This document shows positions 5,879 to 12,973 of a DNA stretch of 12,973 nt, in pieces. The first letter of the stretch is position 1. The number at the start of each line of letters is the position of its first letter. A program made the translations under genes and the position numbers. The stretch spans positions 1 through 12,973 of the forward strand of contig CAZSMH010000055.1 of NCBI GenBank assembly GCA_964607965.1, written 5' to 3'. Below the pieces are notes generated by a model. The model made no database searches. It saw only the letters and a program-made list of their open reading frames with translations, and was not told the DNA's origin. Origin of the DNA: SZUA-584 sp964607965 (lineage in GTDB: Bacteria; Bacillota; Clostridia; Christensenellales; SZUA-584).

Positions 5879-6433
5879 ATGGACACTAAGCAGATTGTGT
5901 TGGCAAGACAAGCCCGGAAGCTTACGGAGGCAAAAAAAGAATCGGCTGCAGACCGGAAAGATATTGAGGAACTTCGGGAAGATATTGAAGAGTTAAAAGA
6001 GCTGATAAATGGTATGCCGAAGTTGCTCGATTGCTACCCGGTAGGGTCAATATATATAACGGTATCGGATACTTCCCCGGCACAGATGTTCAAAGGCACA
6101 TGGGAGGAATACGCTCAGGGCAGGGTTTTGGTTGGGTATAAATCCAACGATTCGGATTTTAATCAGACAGGAAAAACGGGAGGTGCGAAAACGGTTACAT
6201 TAACGGAGGCGCAGATACCAAAGCACAAGCACCCCTTAAAATGGTATCAGGGACAGTATGTATCATTGTCTGGCAGCGGCACGGGCGAGCATTCGAGCGG
6301 ATACAGGACAGGCTATTCGTCGGGGACAGTCTACAACAATGCGATGACGGCGGATTTGCAGGAACAGGGCGGAGCCTCTCACCAGAACATGCAGCCGTAC
6401 ATAACGGTAAAAATCTGGCGGCGCACTGCGTAA
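5879..6433 (+). CDS. Orphan phage tail-collar / tail-fibre-tip-like protein
   Basis: This 184-residue protein starts after ACGGAGG. Residues 11-44 are a coiled coil with an internal heptad repeat (DIEELRE then DIEELKE). From residue 53 it follows the pattern of phage and baseplate fibre tips: YPVGSIYITVSDTSPAQMF, GTWEEYAQGRVLVGY, GKTGGAKTVTLTEAQIPKHKH (98-118) and, at the end, HQNMQPYITVKIWRRTA. The GG-x-TLTEAQ-P-H-H stretch is the tail-collar signature, where His clusters coordinate metal in trimeric tips. The Gly/Ser/Tyr-rich middle (129-155) is the usual variable receptor-facing part. It would trimerise through the coil and act as a binding tip. No capsid, sheath, baseplate, lysis or integrase gene lies near it, so it is either a prophage remnant or a domesticated surface/adhesion protein. 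The reading frame is intact with its own ribosome binding site and promoter-like sequence, which argues against simple decay. Confidence 0.8.
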   Translation: MDTKQIVLARQARKLTEAKKESAADRKDIEELREDIEELKELINGMPKLLDCYPVGSIYITVSDTSPAQMFKGTWEEYAQGRVLVGYKSNDSDFNQTGKTGGAKTVTLTEAQIPKHKHPLKWYQGQYVSLSGSGTGEHSSGYRTGYSSGTVYNNAMTADLQEQGGASHQNMQPYITVKIWRRTA

Positions 6434-6574
6434 AAGCCGGACAAGAACTTTATAATGCCGTACTAAAGATATTAGCGCGGTATTTTGATTGGTACTTTTT
6501 TGTACAACTTGTTGCGCATGAACGCAAAAGCCTCTCTTAAAATAGAATATATAGTGCGAATTGATTATGCCGTA

Positions 6575-6583
6575 TGGTATAAT
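6575..6583 (+). promoter_or_regulatory. Extended -10 promoter for murG (TGGTATAAT)
   Basis: TATAAT (6578-6583) is preceded by TGG, the same nine bases as the promoter at 516-524. The expected start of transcription is near 6590, 22 bases before the murG ATG. The -35 region at 17-base spacing (TGCGAA) is poor, as is common with extended -10 promoters. Its position shows that the in-frame codons upstream of 6612 are not translated. Confidence 0.6.
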
Positions 6584-6611
6584 GCAGAAAGAATACGGAG
6601 AGGATTATTGT

Positions 6612-7676
6612 ATGAGCAAAACAGTAGTGCTGACGGGCGGCGGCAGTGCCGGTCATGTTACGCCTAACCTGGCGATTATTCCAAAGCTAGAAAACATGGG
6701 TTTTAATATTGAATACATAGGTACTAAAAAAGGCATAGAACGGGATATAATAACCCGCGCGGGAGTTGCCTATCATATAATAAGCGCCGGCAAGCTGCGC
6801 CGCTATTTCAGTTTCAAAAATTTCGTTGACCCTGTAAAGATTATAGCAGGCTACTTAAAATCTAAGAAGATACTAAAACGGCTGCAACCGTCAGCCGTTT
6901 TTTCCAAAGGCGGTTTTGTGGGCGTTCCCGTAGTATACGCGGCGCACTGCCTTGATATTCCTGTTGTGCTGCACGAGTCGGATAGCACTCCCGGTCTTGC
7001 CAACAGACTTTGTATAAAACATGCGCAAACGGTATGCGTTGCTTTCGAATCAGCGCTGCGATGCATCCCAAAGGGCAAGGGAGTGATAACAGGGCTGCCT
7101 ATACGCGAAAACTTGCTTAAGGGAGATAAGCAAAAAGGTCTTGCGCTGTGCGGTTTTTCCGGTAAAAAGCCGGTGCTGCTTATTATGGGCGGCAGCCTTG
7201 GAGCCAAGGCACTTAATGAAACGCTGGATGCTGCTATGCCGCAGCTTACAAGAAAATACGATGTGGCGCATATACGCGGAGAAAAAAACATGGGCAACTG
7301 CTGTTCTTTGGCAGGCTGCAAACCATTCGGGTATGTTGACGAGGAGCTTCCTCACCTTTACGCGGCGGCGGATATAATGCTTTCCCGCGCAGGAGCGACG
7401 GCGGTGTTTGAAATACTGGCCCTTACGCTTCCCGCGTTGCTGGTGCCGCTGCCCGAATCGGCAAGCAGGGGGGACCAGCTGCAGAATGCAACGTACTTTA
7501 AAGAGAAAGGTTTTTCGCACGTACTGCCGCAGGAGCAGATGACAGAAGAATCGCTTATTGATGCCATAGACGCTCTGTATAAAGACAGGGAAATGCTAAG
7601 GGCGTGTATGAAGCGTGAAAACACTGCCGATGCAGCCGCAGCCGTGGCAAAAATAATAGCAGATGCAAAAAGATGA
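6612..7676 (+). CDS. murG: UDP-GlcNAc:undecaprenyl-PP-MurNAc-pentapeptide GlcNAc transferase (MurG)
   Basis: MurG adds GlcNAc to lipid I to form lipid II on the inner face of the cytoplasmic membrane. The 354-residue protein has normal length and a GT-B layout. The N-domain Gly loop is TGGGSAGHVTPN at 8-19, followed by the acceptor-side stretch KGGFVGVPVVYAA at 99-111 and HESDSTPGLANRL at 121-133. The C-domain Gly loop is MGGSLGAKALN at 192-202, followed by SRAGATAVFEILAL at 258-271 and RGDQLQNA at 286-293. The ATG at 6612 is chosen over earlier in-frame starts because GGAGAGGA lies just upstream and the promoter -10 overlaps the earlier codons. The gene sits outside any dcw cluster and leads a tight three-gene unit, with its last 14 bases overlapping the methyltransferase gene. 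Confidence 0.93.
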   Translation: MSKTVVLTGGGSAGHVTPNLAIIPKLENMGFNIEYIGTKKGIERDIITRAGVAYHIISAGKLRRYFSFKNFVDPVKIIAGYLKSKKILKRLQPSAVFSKGGFVGVPVVYAAHCLDIPVVLHESDSTPGLANRLCIKHAQTVCVAFESALRCIPKGKGVITGLPIRENLLKGDKQKGLALCGFSGKKPVLLIMGGSLGAKALNETLDAAMPQLTRKYDVAHIRGEKNMGNCCSLAGCKPFGYVDEELPHLYAAADIMLSRAGATAVFEILALTLPALLVPLPESASRGDQLQNATYFKEKGFSHVLPQEQMTEESLIDAIDALYKDREMLRACMKRENTADAAAAVAKIIADAKR

Positions 7677-9114
7677 CGCTCTTGCAGGGCTGATAAACAG
7701 CTATATAGCACAATCCGGCACCCGTGCAAAAGAGACGCTTGAGAGTATTCTAAAGTATGAAGGCGCGGCGCAGAGCATTTATAGTATGGTTTTTGCGGAG
7801 AACGGACGCGCGGCGTTAAAAGCATTGGCGGACATCGCGAAGAAAAAACATGGCAGGGAAACGCTCGCTCCGCTTGTGATACGTGATGCGGACAAGCTGC
7901 TTTCAATAAAGGATGACAAAGCTCGGAAAACGGTATATAAGCTTATAGGGCTTTGCGCGCCCGACGAGTGCGCGGACAAGCTAGCGCAAGCGTTAAAGAC
8001 GGAAAAAACGCGTTTTGCAAGACCGTCTATCATACTGGCGCTCGGCAATTCCTCCAATCCCAAACGTTACCTTTCAGGTTATATAATAGAGCCGGGCGAG
8101 CAAAAACATATGGAGGAAGAAAAGCTGGCGCTGAAAAAAGCGCTGGGCAAATCTGAAGAGCCTGCAAAGCGGTTTAAAGTAAAATATCCGGAATATTGCC
8201 TGCTTACATATATAAAGCGCGAGGCGCTTAAAGCAGAGCTTGCCGCACATAAATACGAATACGGCTTTAAAAACGGCAAGTTTCGGGTTCGCTATGAAAA
8301 CACAAAAAATCTTCGCTGTTACGCGGAAAGGCTGTTTTTTGCAGGGCATGCGGGAGATTACAAGGCGGCGGCAAAAGCGCTTGACGATATGGGATGCAAA
8401 GGCCAAAGCTTTCGTATAGAAGCGGGAAGACTTAACGCGGACAAGCGCAGGGAGGCGATACGCAGCGTATCAAAAGGTCTCGAAGCGTTCGGCTATACGG
8501 ATAACCCCTCAGCATATGCATTTGAGATAAAGCTGCTTGACTTATGCATGTACGCCGTGTTCCCCGATGAGCGTTTCGATTACCGCATACAATCGGTGGC
8601 TGCCGGCATAAACCCGGTTGCCGCGGCTTCGGTAATGCGTATATGCCGCCCGTATATGCGAAAATACGCAGATGTGCTGGATCCTTTCTGCGGAAGCGGC
8701 ACTATGCTTATAGAGCGCGCCTTTATTTTGAAAACCGCGTCATTAACCGGAATAGACATATCGCCGTATGCTGTTAAAGCAGCTTGTGCTAACAGAAGGG
8801 CAAGCGGCATCAATTTTGCTGTTATTCAAAAGGACTGCCTTGCTTTTCAGGGACGGCAGTACGATGAGATAATTGCCAATATGCCTTTCGGCATCCGTGT
8901 ATCAAACCACGCGGAAAACAAAAAGCTGTATTCCGGGTTTGCCGAAAAGCTGCCATATCTGCTTAAAGAAGGCGGGCATGCGTTTTTATTAACGCAGGAG
9001 AAAAAGCTGCTCGCGGACGAGCTTATAAAGCAGGATAAGCTTTGTCTGCTGCGTGAAGAAGGCATATCTACGGGTGGGCTTTGCCCTTCACTGTTTATCA
9101 TTAAAAAGGGGTGA
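7663..9114 (+). CDS. HEAT-like / THUMP / RNA methyltransferase (UPF0020, RlmL-Trm11-Trm14 type)
   Basis: This 483-residue protein is probably a SAM-dependent N2-guanine RNA methyltransferase. Residues 1-135 are helical and HEAT-like (RKTVYKLIGLC, RPSIILALGNSSNP). Residues about 185-300 look like a degenerate THUMP region, ending in NPSAYAFEIKL. The linker FDYRIQ leads to the Rossmann methyltransferase, with SAM loop VLDPFCGSGTMLIERA at 338-353, acidic strand GIDIS at 363-367 and catalytic NMPFG at 406-410 (N-x-P-[FY]-G class). RlmL (23S rRNA m2G2445) and Trm11/Trm14 (tRNA m2G) share this core, but the HEAT-like head is not part of them, so the target RNA is uncertain. The ATG lies inside murG (14-base overlap) with no clear ribosome binding site, so translation is probably coupled to murG. 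No closer in-frame alternative start was found. The sugar kinase follows after 4 bases. Confidence 0.85.
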   Translation: MQKDDALAGLINSYIAQSGTRAKETLESILKYEGAAQSIYSMVFAENGRAALKALADIAKKKHGRETLAPLVIRDADKLLSIKDDKARKTVYKLIGLCAPDECADKLAQALKTEKTRFARPSIILALGNSSNPKRYLSGYIIEPGEQKHMEEEKLALKKALGKSEEPAKRFKVKYPEYCLLTYIKREALKAELAAHKYEYGFKNGKFRVRYENTKNLRCYAERLFFAGHAGDYKAAAKALDDMGCKGQSFRIEAGRLNADKRREAIRSVSKGLEAFGYTDNPSAYAFEIKLLDLCMYAVFPDERFDYRIQSVAAGINPVAAASVMRICRPYMRKYADVLDPFCGSGTMLIERAFILKTASLTGIDISPYAVKAACANRRASGINFAVIQKDCLAFQGRQYDEIIANMPFGIRVSNHAENKKLYSGFAEKLPYLLKEGGHAFLLTQEKKLLADELIKQDKLCLLREEGISTGGLCPSLFIIKKG

Positions 9115-9118
9115 CATC

Positions 9119-10075
9119 ATGTGCGATTTACTTGCTTTCGGAGAACTTCTTATTGACTTAACGCCCGCAGGCGAAAAGGACGGGCGCAGGCTTTTTATGC
9201 AGAACCCGGGAGGCGCGGTTGCCAATGTAGCTGCGGCTGCGTCAGGGTTCGGCGCAGTTTCGGCATTCATGGGTATGGTGGGAAACGATGTTTTCGGCCG
9301 CTATCTTGTTAAAGTGCTTGATTCGAAGGGCGTTGATACTTCATGCGTGGTCAAATCTGATTTATACAACACTACGCTGGCGGTAGTACACCTTTTTGAT
9401 AACGGAGAGAGGGACTTTACTTTTTACAGAAAACCGGGAGCGGATATAATGTTTTCGGCGGACATGGTTGACGAAAACAAAATAAGCCGAGCGCGTATTT
9501 TTCATTTCGGCTCGCTATCGTTTACCGATGAGCCGGTACGCAGCGCAACATTTCGTGCGCTTGACACAGCAAAAGCGGCGGGCGTTGCAATTTCTTACGA
9601 CCCGAATTACCGTGCGCCTTTGTGGAGCGATGAGCAGACGGCAAAAGAATATATGCTAAAAGGTCTGGAATTCGCGGATATATTAAAGATATCCGATAAC
9701 GAGGTGGATTTTCTTTTCGGGAAAATGCCGTACAAGGATGCGGCGCAGATGCTCGTATCCCGCGGCATAAAGCTTGTATTTATCACAATGGGAAGCAGCG
9801 GCGCAGTGTATGCCAGCTGCCGCGGCGTTGGGCATGCAGAAGGGTTCACGGCGAAAATGGCGGACGCTACGGGCGCGGGCGATTGTTTTACCGCGGGAGT
9901 ATTGAGCAAAATTCTAAAAGGCGAAAAAACGCTGGATAATCTGTCGCTTGAAGAAATACGGGACTATACTCTTTTTGCCAATGCCGCGGCTTCTTTATGC
10001 GTTGAGAAAATGGGCGGGATACCGGCTATGCCGAGTATGCATCAGGCAGAGCAGAGACAAAGAAAGCTGCTGTAA
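9119..10075 (+). CDS. PfkB-family sugar kinase, fructokinase-like
   Basis: This 318-residue ribokinase/PfkB protein probably phosphorylates a free sugar with ATP in the cytosol. It opens with LLAFGELLIDL, has the substrate-side Gly motif NPGGAVANVAAAASGFG at 29-45, YDPNYR at 160-165, and the ATP/catalytic signature DATGAGDCFTAGVL at 249-262 with Asp255 as the expected base. The overall pattern (GELLIDL, DPNYR, DATGAGD) is closest to fructokinases, but ribokinase and 2-keto-3-deoxygluconate kinases share it, so the substrate is not certain. The ATG at 9119 is supported by AAAAGGGGTGA just upstream. An in-frame ATG at 9053 lies inside the methyltransferase gene and would add an unrelated stretch. 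It is last in the murG unit, 4 bases after the methyltransferase stop. No sugar transporter or regulator is next to it. Confidence 0.87.
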   Translation: MCDLLAFGELLIDLTPAGEKDGRRLFMQNPGGAVANVAAAASGFGAVSAFMGMVGNDVFGRYLVKVLDSKGVDTSCVVKSDLYNTTLAVVHLFDNGERDFTFYRKPGADIMFSADMVDENKISRARIFHFGSLSFTDEPVRSATFRALDTAKAAGVAISYDPNYRAPLWSDEQTAKEYMLKGLEFADILKISDNEVDFLFGKMPYKDAAQMLVSRGIKLVFITMGSSGAVYASCRGVGHAEGFTAKMADATGAGDCFTAGVLSKILKGEKTLDNLSLEEIRDYTLFANAAASLCVEKMGGIPAMPSMHQAEQRQRKLL

Positions 10076-10081
10076 GCGCGA

Positions 10082-10110
10082 TTGACAACTTTTCGCTAAG
10101 GCATTAATAT
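10082..10110 (+). promoter_or_regulatory. Sigma-A promoter for guaBA
   Basis: A perfect TTGACA (10082-10087) is followed after 17 bases by TAATAT (10105-10110). The predicted start of transcription is near 10117, giving a leader of about 26 bases. That is far too short for a guanine riboswitch, so no riboswitch control of guaBA is encoded here. Confidence 0.65.
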
Positions 10111-10142
10111 AAATTCAAATTATAAGAAAGGGCGGTTATAAT

Positions 10143-11600
10143 ATGCAGATTCCAGATATACCCGAAGGGCTCACGTTTGACGATGTGCTGCTTATACCTC
10201 AAAAAAGCGCCATAATGCCGTCGCAGGTTTCTATCAAGACGCGGCTGACAAAAAAGGTGAGCCTTAATATTCCGATTGTAAGCGCTGCGATGGATACGGT
10301 TACAGAAGCGCGTCTGGCTATTGCACTGGCCAGAGAGGGAGGCATAGGCATAATACACAAGAACATGTCTATAGGGGAACAGGCGTCAAATGTAGACAAG
10401 GTTAAAAGAAGCGAGCACGGCGTTATAACAGATCCGTTCTGGCTGGAGCCTGATAACCTTGTATCCGACGCAAATGAACTTATGGAACGCTACAGAATAT
10501 CCGGCGTGCCCATAACGCACAAAGGCAAATTAGTAGGCATACTGACCAACAGGGATCTGCGATTTGAAACGGACTACACCAAACAAATCAGCGAGGTAAT
10601 GACGTCAAAAAACCTCGTGACCGCACCAATAGGAACAACACTGGTCGAGGCGCAGGAAATACTTGGCCGTTATAAGATAGAAAAACTCCCGCTTGTAGAC
10701 GAACATGGCATGTTAAAAGGGCTTATCACCATCAAAGATATCGAAAAGACGATTCAATACCCCAATTCAGCTAAAGACAGTAACGGGCGGCTGCTTGCGG
10801 GCGCTGCTCTTGGAGTAACTGACGATATGCTCGAGCGCGCGGCGGCGCTTGTTGCAGCTAAAGTGGACGTTGTGACGATTGATACCGCGCACGGGCACTC
10901 AAAAGCCGTTATAACGGCTGTTGAAAGGATAAAAAACGCATATCCGGATCTTCAGGTTATTGCCGGCAACGTGGCAACGGCTTCGGGCACGGAGGATTTA
11001 ATAAAAGCCGGAGCAGACTGTGTAAAAGTAGGAATGGGACCGGGTTCCATATGCACAACGCGAGTGATAGCGGGCATAGGAGTACCGCAGTTTACGGCCG
11101 TAATGGAAAGCGCACAGGCTGCCGATAAATACGGCATACCAATAATAGCTGACGGCGGAATAAAGTTTTCGGGCGATATTACCAAAGCGCTTGCTGCAGG
11201 AGCGCGCGCTGTGATGATAGGGAGTCTGCTCGCGGGGACGGAGGAAAGCCCCGGCGATACGGAAATATACCAGGGACGCAGCTTTAAGGTATATCGGGGA
11301 ATGGGCTCTATAGGCGCTATGCAAAAGGGCAGCAAAGACAGATATTTTCAGGACAAACTCGACAAGCTGGTACCCGAGGGAGTGGAAGGACGCGTTCCTT
11401 TCAAAGGCTCGCTTAGCGGCACTGTGTTCCAGCTTATAGGCGGATTAAAATCCGGCATGGGGTACTGCGGAACGCCGGATTTAGAAACTCTTCGCGATAA
11501 CGCGCAGTTTATAAGAATAACGGGCGCGGGGCTTACAGAGAACCACCCGCACGATATATATATTACAAAGGAAGCTCCAAACTATACAGGAAGGTCATAA
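10143..11600 (+). CDS. guaB: Inosine-5'-monophosphate dehydrogenase
   Basis: IMPDH oxidises IMP to XMP with NAD+, the first committed step of guanine nucleotide synthesis, in the cytosol as a tetramer. The 485-residue protein has the full family layout. The N-terminal barrel part starts FDDVLLIPQ at 12-20 with SAAMDTVTE at 47-55 and GGIGIIHKNM at 66-75. Two CBS domains span about 95-205 (ISGVPI, GILTNRDLR, KLPLVDE, GLITIKDI). The barrel resumes with GNVATA at 275-280 and the catalytic loop GMGPGSICTTR at 297-307, with Cys304 as the nucleophile. DGGIKFSGDI (337-346), YRGMGS (384-389) and the flap pair Arg400-Tyr401 follow. No key residue is missing. The start follows AAAGGGCGG. guaA begins 3 bases after the stop, so the two form an operon. 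Confidence 0.97.
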   Translation: MQIPDIPEGLTFDDVLLIPQKSAIMPSQVSIKTRLTKKVSLNIPIVSAAMDTVTEARLAIALAREGGIGIIHKNMSIGEQASNVDKVKRSEHGVITDPFWLEPDNLVSDANELMERYRISGVPITHKGKLVGILTNRDLRFETDYTKQISEVMTSKNLVTAPIGTTLVEAQEILGRYKIEKLPLVDEHGMLKGLITIKDIEKTIQYPNSAKDSNGRLLAGAALGVTDDMLERAAALVAAKVDVVTIDTAHGHSKAVITAVERIKNAYPDLQVIAGNVATASGTEDLIKAGADCVKVGMGPGSICTTRVIAGIGVPQFTAVMESAQAADKYGIPIIADGGIKFSGDITKALAAGARAVMIGSLLAGTEESPGDTEIYQGRSFKVYRGMGSIGAMQKGSKDRYFQDKLDKLVPEGVEGRVPFKGSLSGTVFQLIGGLKSGMGYCGTPDLETLRDNAQFIRITGAGLTENHPHDIYITKEAPNYTGRS

Positions 11601-11603
11601 TAA

Positions 11604-12973
11604 ATGAGAGAAACGATAATCGTTCTTGATTTCGGGGGACAGTATAACCAGCTTATAGCACGCCGTGTCCGCGACCTGCACGTTTATGCGCAGATACTGC
11701 CGTATAACACGACGCTTGAGGAACTGCAGAAAACAGAACCTATTGGCATAATACTTACCGGAGGGCCGCGCTCCGTTACGGACGGGGACGCTCCGAAGTG
11801 CGATAAGCGCATATTCGAATCCGGCATACCCGTGCTTGGCATATGTTACGGAAGCCAGCTTATGGGAAGCACGCTGGGCGGCAGCGTAAAACGCGCCGAC
11901 AGCCGCGAATACGGAAAAACTGACATTAAGTACGATACATCGTCTCCTTTGTTTTCCGGGCTTGATGAGAACTCTGCCTGCTGGATGAGCCACACATACT
12001 GTGTGGATAAAGCTCCCAAAGGTTTTGCCGTAACCGCATATACAAAAAACTGCGCCGTTGCGGCGTTCGCTGATGTTGGCAGAAAGCTCTATGGAGTACA
12101 GTTCCACCCCGAGGTGGTGCATACTCAAAACGGCAGGGAGATACTGAAAAACTTTCTTTTCAAAGTATGCGGCGCAAGCGGAAAATGGACTATGAAGAAC
12201 TATATAGAAACAGCCGTGGAGGATATCCGCAATCGTGTCGGAAACGGGCGTGTACTGCTGGCGCTTTCGGGCGGAGTAGATTCGTCCGTGTGTGCTGTGC
12301 TGCTTGATAAAGCGATAGGCAGCAGGCTTACCTGTATTTTTGTCGACCACGGACTTCTGCGGGCTGACGAAGCAAAGCAGGTAAAGGAAGTTTTCCAAGG
12401 CACATATAACATCAATCTTATATGCGTTGACGCATCGGAACGTTTTTTGCAGCGGCTTGCCAAAGTTGCCGATCCCGAACAGAAACGCAAAATAATAGGG
12501 GAGACGTTCATACGCGTTTTTGAGGAAGAAGCCGCGAAACTAGGTGTGGTGGATTTTCTCGCGCAGGGCACTATATATCCTGATATCATAGAATCCGGAA
12601 ACGGCGATGCCGCGGTTATAAAAAGCCATCATAACGTGGGAGGGCTGCCGGAAAATGTGGATTTTCGTGAGATAATAGAGCCGCTGCGCGAACTGTTTAA
12701 AGACGAAGTGCGCGCCCTCGGAGAGGCGCTTGGCATGCCAAGGCATATAGTGTGGCGGCAGCCGTTCCCCGGACCGGGGCTTGCCATACGCATTATAGGC
12801 GATATAACGCACGAGAAAGTTAAAACGCTCCAGGCTGCGGACAAAATCTTCCGTGAGGAGATTGCAAACGAAGGCCTAGATTCTCTTATATGGCAGTATT
12901 TTGCGATACTTACCGACATGCGAAGCGTAGGCGTTATGGGCGACGAGCGCACTTACGACCATACTATTGCGCT
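11604..12973 (+). CDS. guaA: GMP synthase (glutamine-hydrolysing), 3' truncated by window end
   Basis: GuaA converts XMP to GMP using ATP and ammonia released from glutamine. The frame is open from the ATG at 11604 to the window end, giving 456 residues; full-length enzymes are about 510-525, so roughly the last 55-65 residues are missing. The class I glutamine amidotransferase domain is residues 3-190: DFGGQYNQLIARRVR at 9-23, TGGPRSV at 52-58, nucleophile Cys81 in GICYGSQ, and His168 and Glu170 in QFHPE. The ATP pyrophosphatase domain has the P-loop LSGGVDSS at 221-228, VDHGLLR, QGTIYPDIIES at 321-331 and SHHNVGGLPE. The C-terminal dimerisation domain shows PFPGPGLAIRIIGD at 387-400 and VGVMGDERTYD. 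Ser84 sits where Met or His is usual after CYG, a mild oddity. A ribosome binding site, AGGAAGG (11588-11594), lies inside the guaB end. Confidence 0.97.
   Translation, partial: MRETIIVLDFGGQYNQLIARRVRDLHVYAQILPYNTTLEELQKTEPIGIILTGGPRSVTDGDAPKCDKRIFESGIPVLGICYGSQLMGSTLGGSVKRADSREYGKTDIKYDTSSPLFSGLDENSACWMSHTYCVDKAPKGFAVTAYTKNCAVAAFADVGRKLYGVQFHPEVVHTQNGREILKNFLFKVCGASGKWTMKNYIETAVEDIRNRVGNGRVLLALSGGVDSSVCAVLLDKAIGSRLTCIFVDHGLLRADEAKQVKEVFQGTYNINLICVDASERFLQRLAKVADPEQKRKIIGETFIRVFEEEAAKLGVVDFLAQGTIYPDIIESGNGDAAVIKSHHNVGGLPENVDFREIIEPLRELFKDEVRALGEALGMPRHIVWRQPFPGPGLAIRIIGDITHEKVKTLQAADKIFREEIANEGLDSLIWQYFAILTDMRSVGVMGDERTYDHTIA

Noticed and set aside
5879..6433. Active prophage
   Set aside because: Only one phage-like gene is present; no capsid, terminase, integrase, lysis genes or attachment-site pair.
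6434..6574. Terminator after the tail-collar gene (GTAC-T6-GTAC at 6492-6505)
   Set aside because: The stem has only four pairs around a T-loop and there is no T-run after it; not convincing.
6561..6611. Upstream extension of MurG to a TTG at 6561
   Set aside because: The promoter -10 box lies inside it, and a good ribosome binding site precedes the ATG at 6612, where MurG homology begins.
2782..6611. CRISPR array, insertion sequence or tRNA in the non-core segment
   Set aside because: No regularly spaced 24-40 base repeats, no transposase, and no tRNA-like cloverleaf or TTCGA arm in a proper context was seen.
6851..7906. Several minus-strand open frames opposite murG and the methyltransferase gene
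   Set aside because: They are shadows of two well-recognised plus-strand genes and have no family signatures.
9053..9118. Upstream extension of the PfkB kinase to 9053
   Set aside because: It lies inside the methyltransferase gene, and PfkB homology begins at 9119 behind AAAAGGGGTGA.
10076..10142. Guanine or PreQ1-type riboswitch upstream of guaB
   Set aside because: The gap is only 67 bases and most of it is the promoter; no room or pairing for an aptamer.
11595..12398. Long minus-strand open frame of 267 codons
   Set aside because: It lies wholly antisense to guaA, whose plus-strand translation matches GMP synthase throughout.

Overview
The window looks like part of a chromosome from a low-to-medium GC Clostridia-type Bacillota, probably uncultured. 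The reasons are a class III dioxygenase-AMMECR1 fusion coupled to an AmmeMemoRadiSam radical SAM enzyme, strong AGGAGG-type ribosome binding sites, sigma-A-like promoters with TATAAT boxes, heavy use of ATA for Ile, one TTG start, and a Firmicutes-style MurG. I ran no searches, so the taxonomy is inference. No rRNA, tRNA, CRISPR array or insertion sequence was seen, and no gap between genes exceeds 300 bases.

Layout. (1) 1-2781, plus strand: the 3' end of an HD-domain gene resembling the HD part of CCA-adding enzymes, cut by the window edge. It is followed by a dioxygenase-like/AMMECR1 fusion whose stop overlaps the start of an AmrS-like radical SAM gene. (2) 2782-6611: a stretch of five genes without household function, transcribed in both directions. 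It holds a small Cys4/alternating-Gln protein (minus), a lone solute-binding lipoprotein (plus), two divergent unknown genes that share a sequence module (minus/plus), and a solitary phage tail-collar-like protein with a coiled coil (plus). Several short direct and inverted repeats lie in the intergenic DNA here. (3) 6612-10075, plus: murG, a HEAT-like/THUMP/methyltransferase protein and a PfkB sugar kinase, packed with an overlap and a 4-base gap. (4) 10143-12973, plus: guaB and guaA, 3 bases apart, behind a good TTGACA-type promoter. guaA runs off the right edge.

How the genes work together. guaB and guaA convert IMP to XMP to GMP. murG makes lipid II, but here it is paired with an RNA methyltransferase and a sugar kinase rather than with the dcw cell-wall cluster. 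The fusion and AmrS form a conserved but biochemically unsolved partnership. The most notable unexplained material is the 2782-6611 segment, above all the divergent gene pair at 4682-5758: the minus-strand protein appears to carry two copies, and the plus-strand protein one copy, of the same short helical module.
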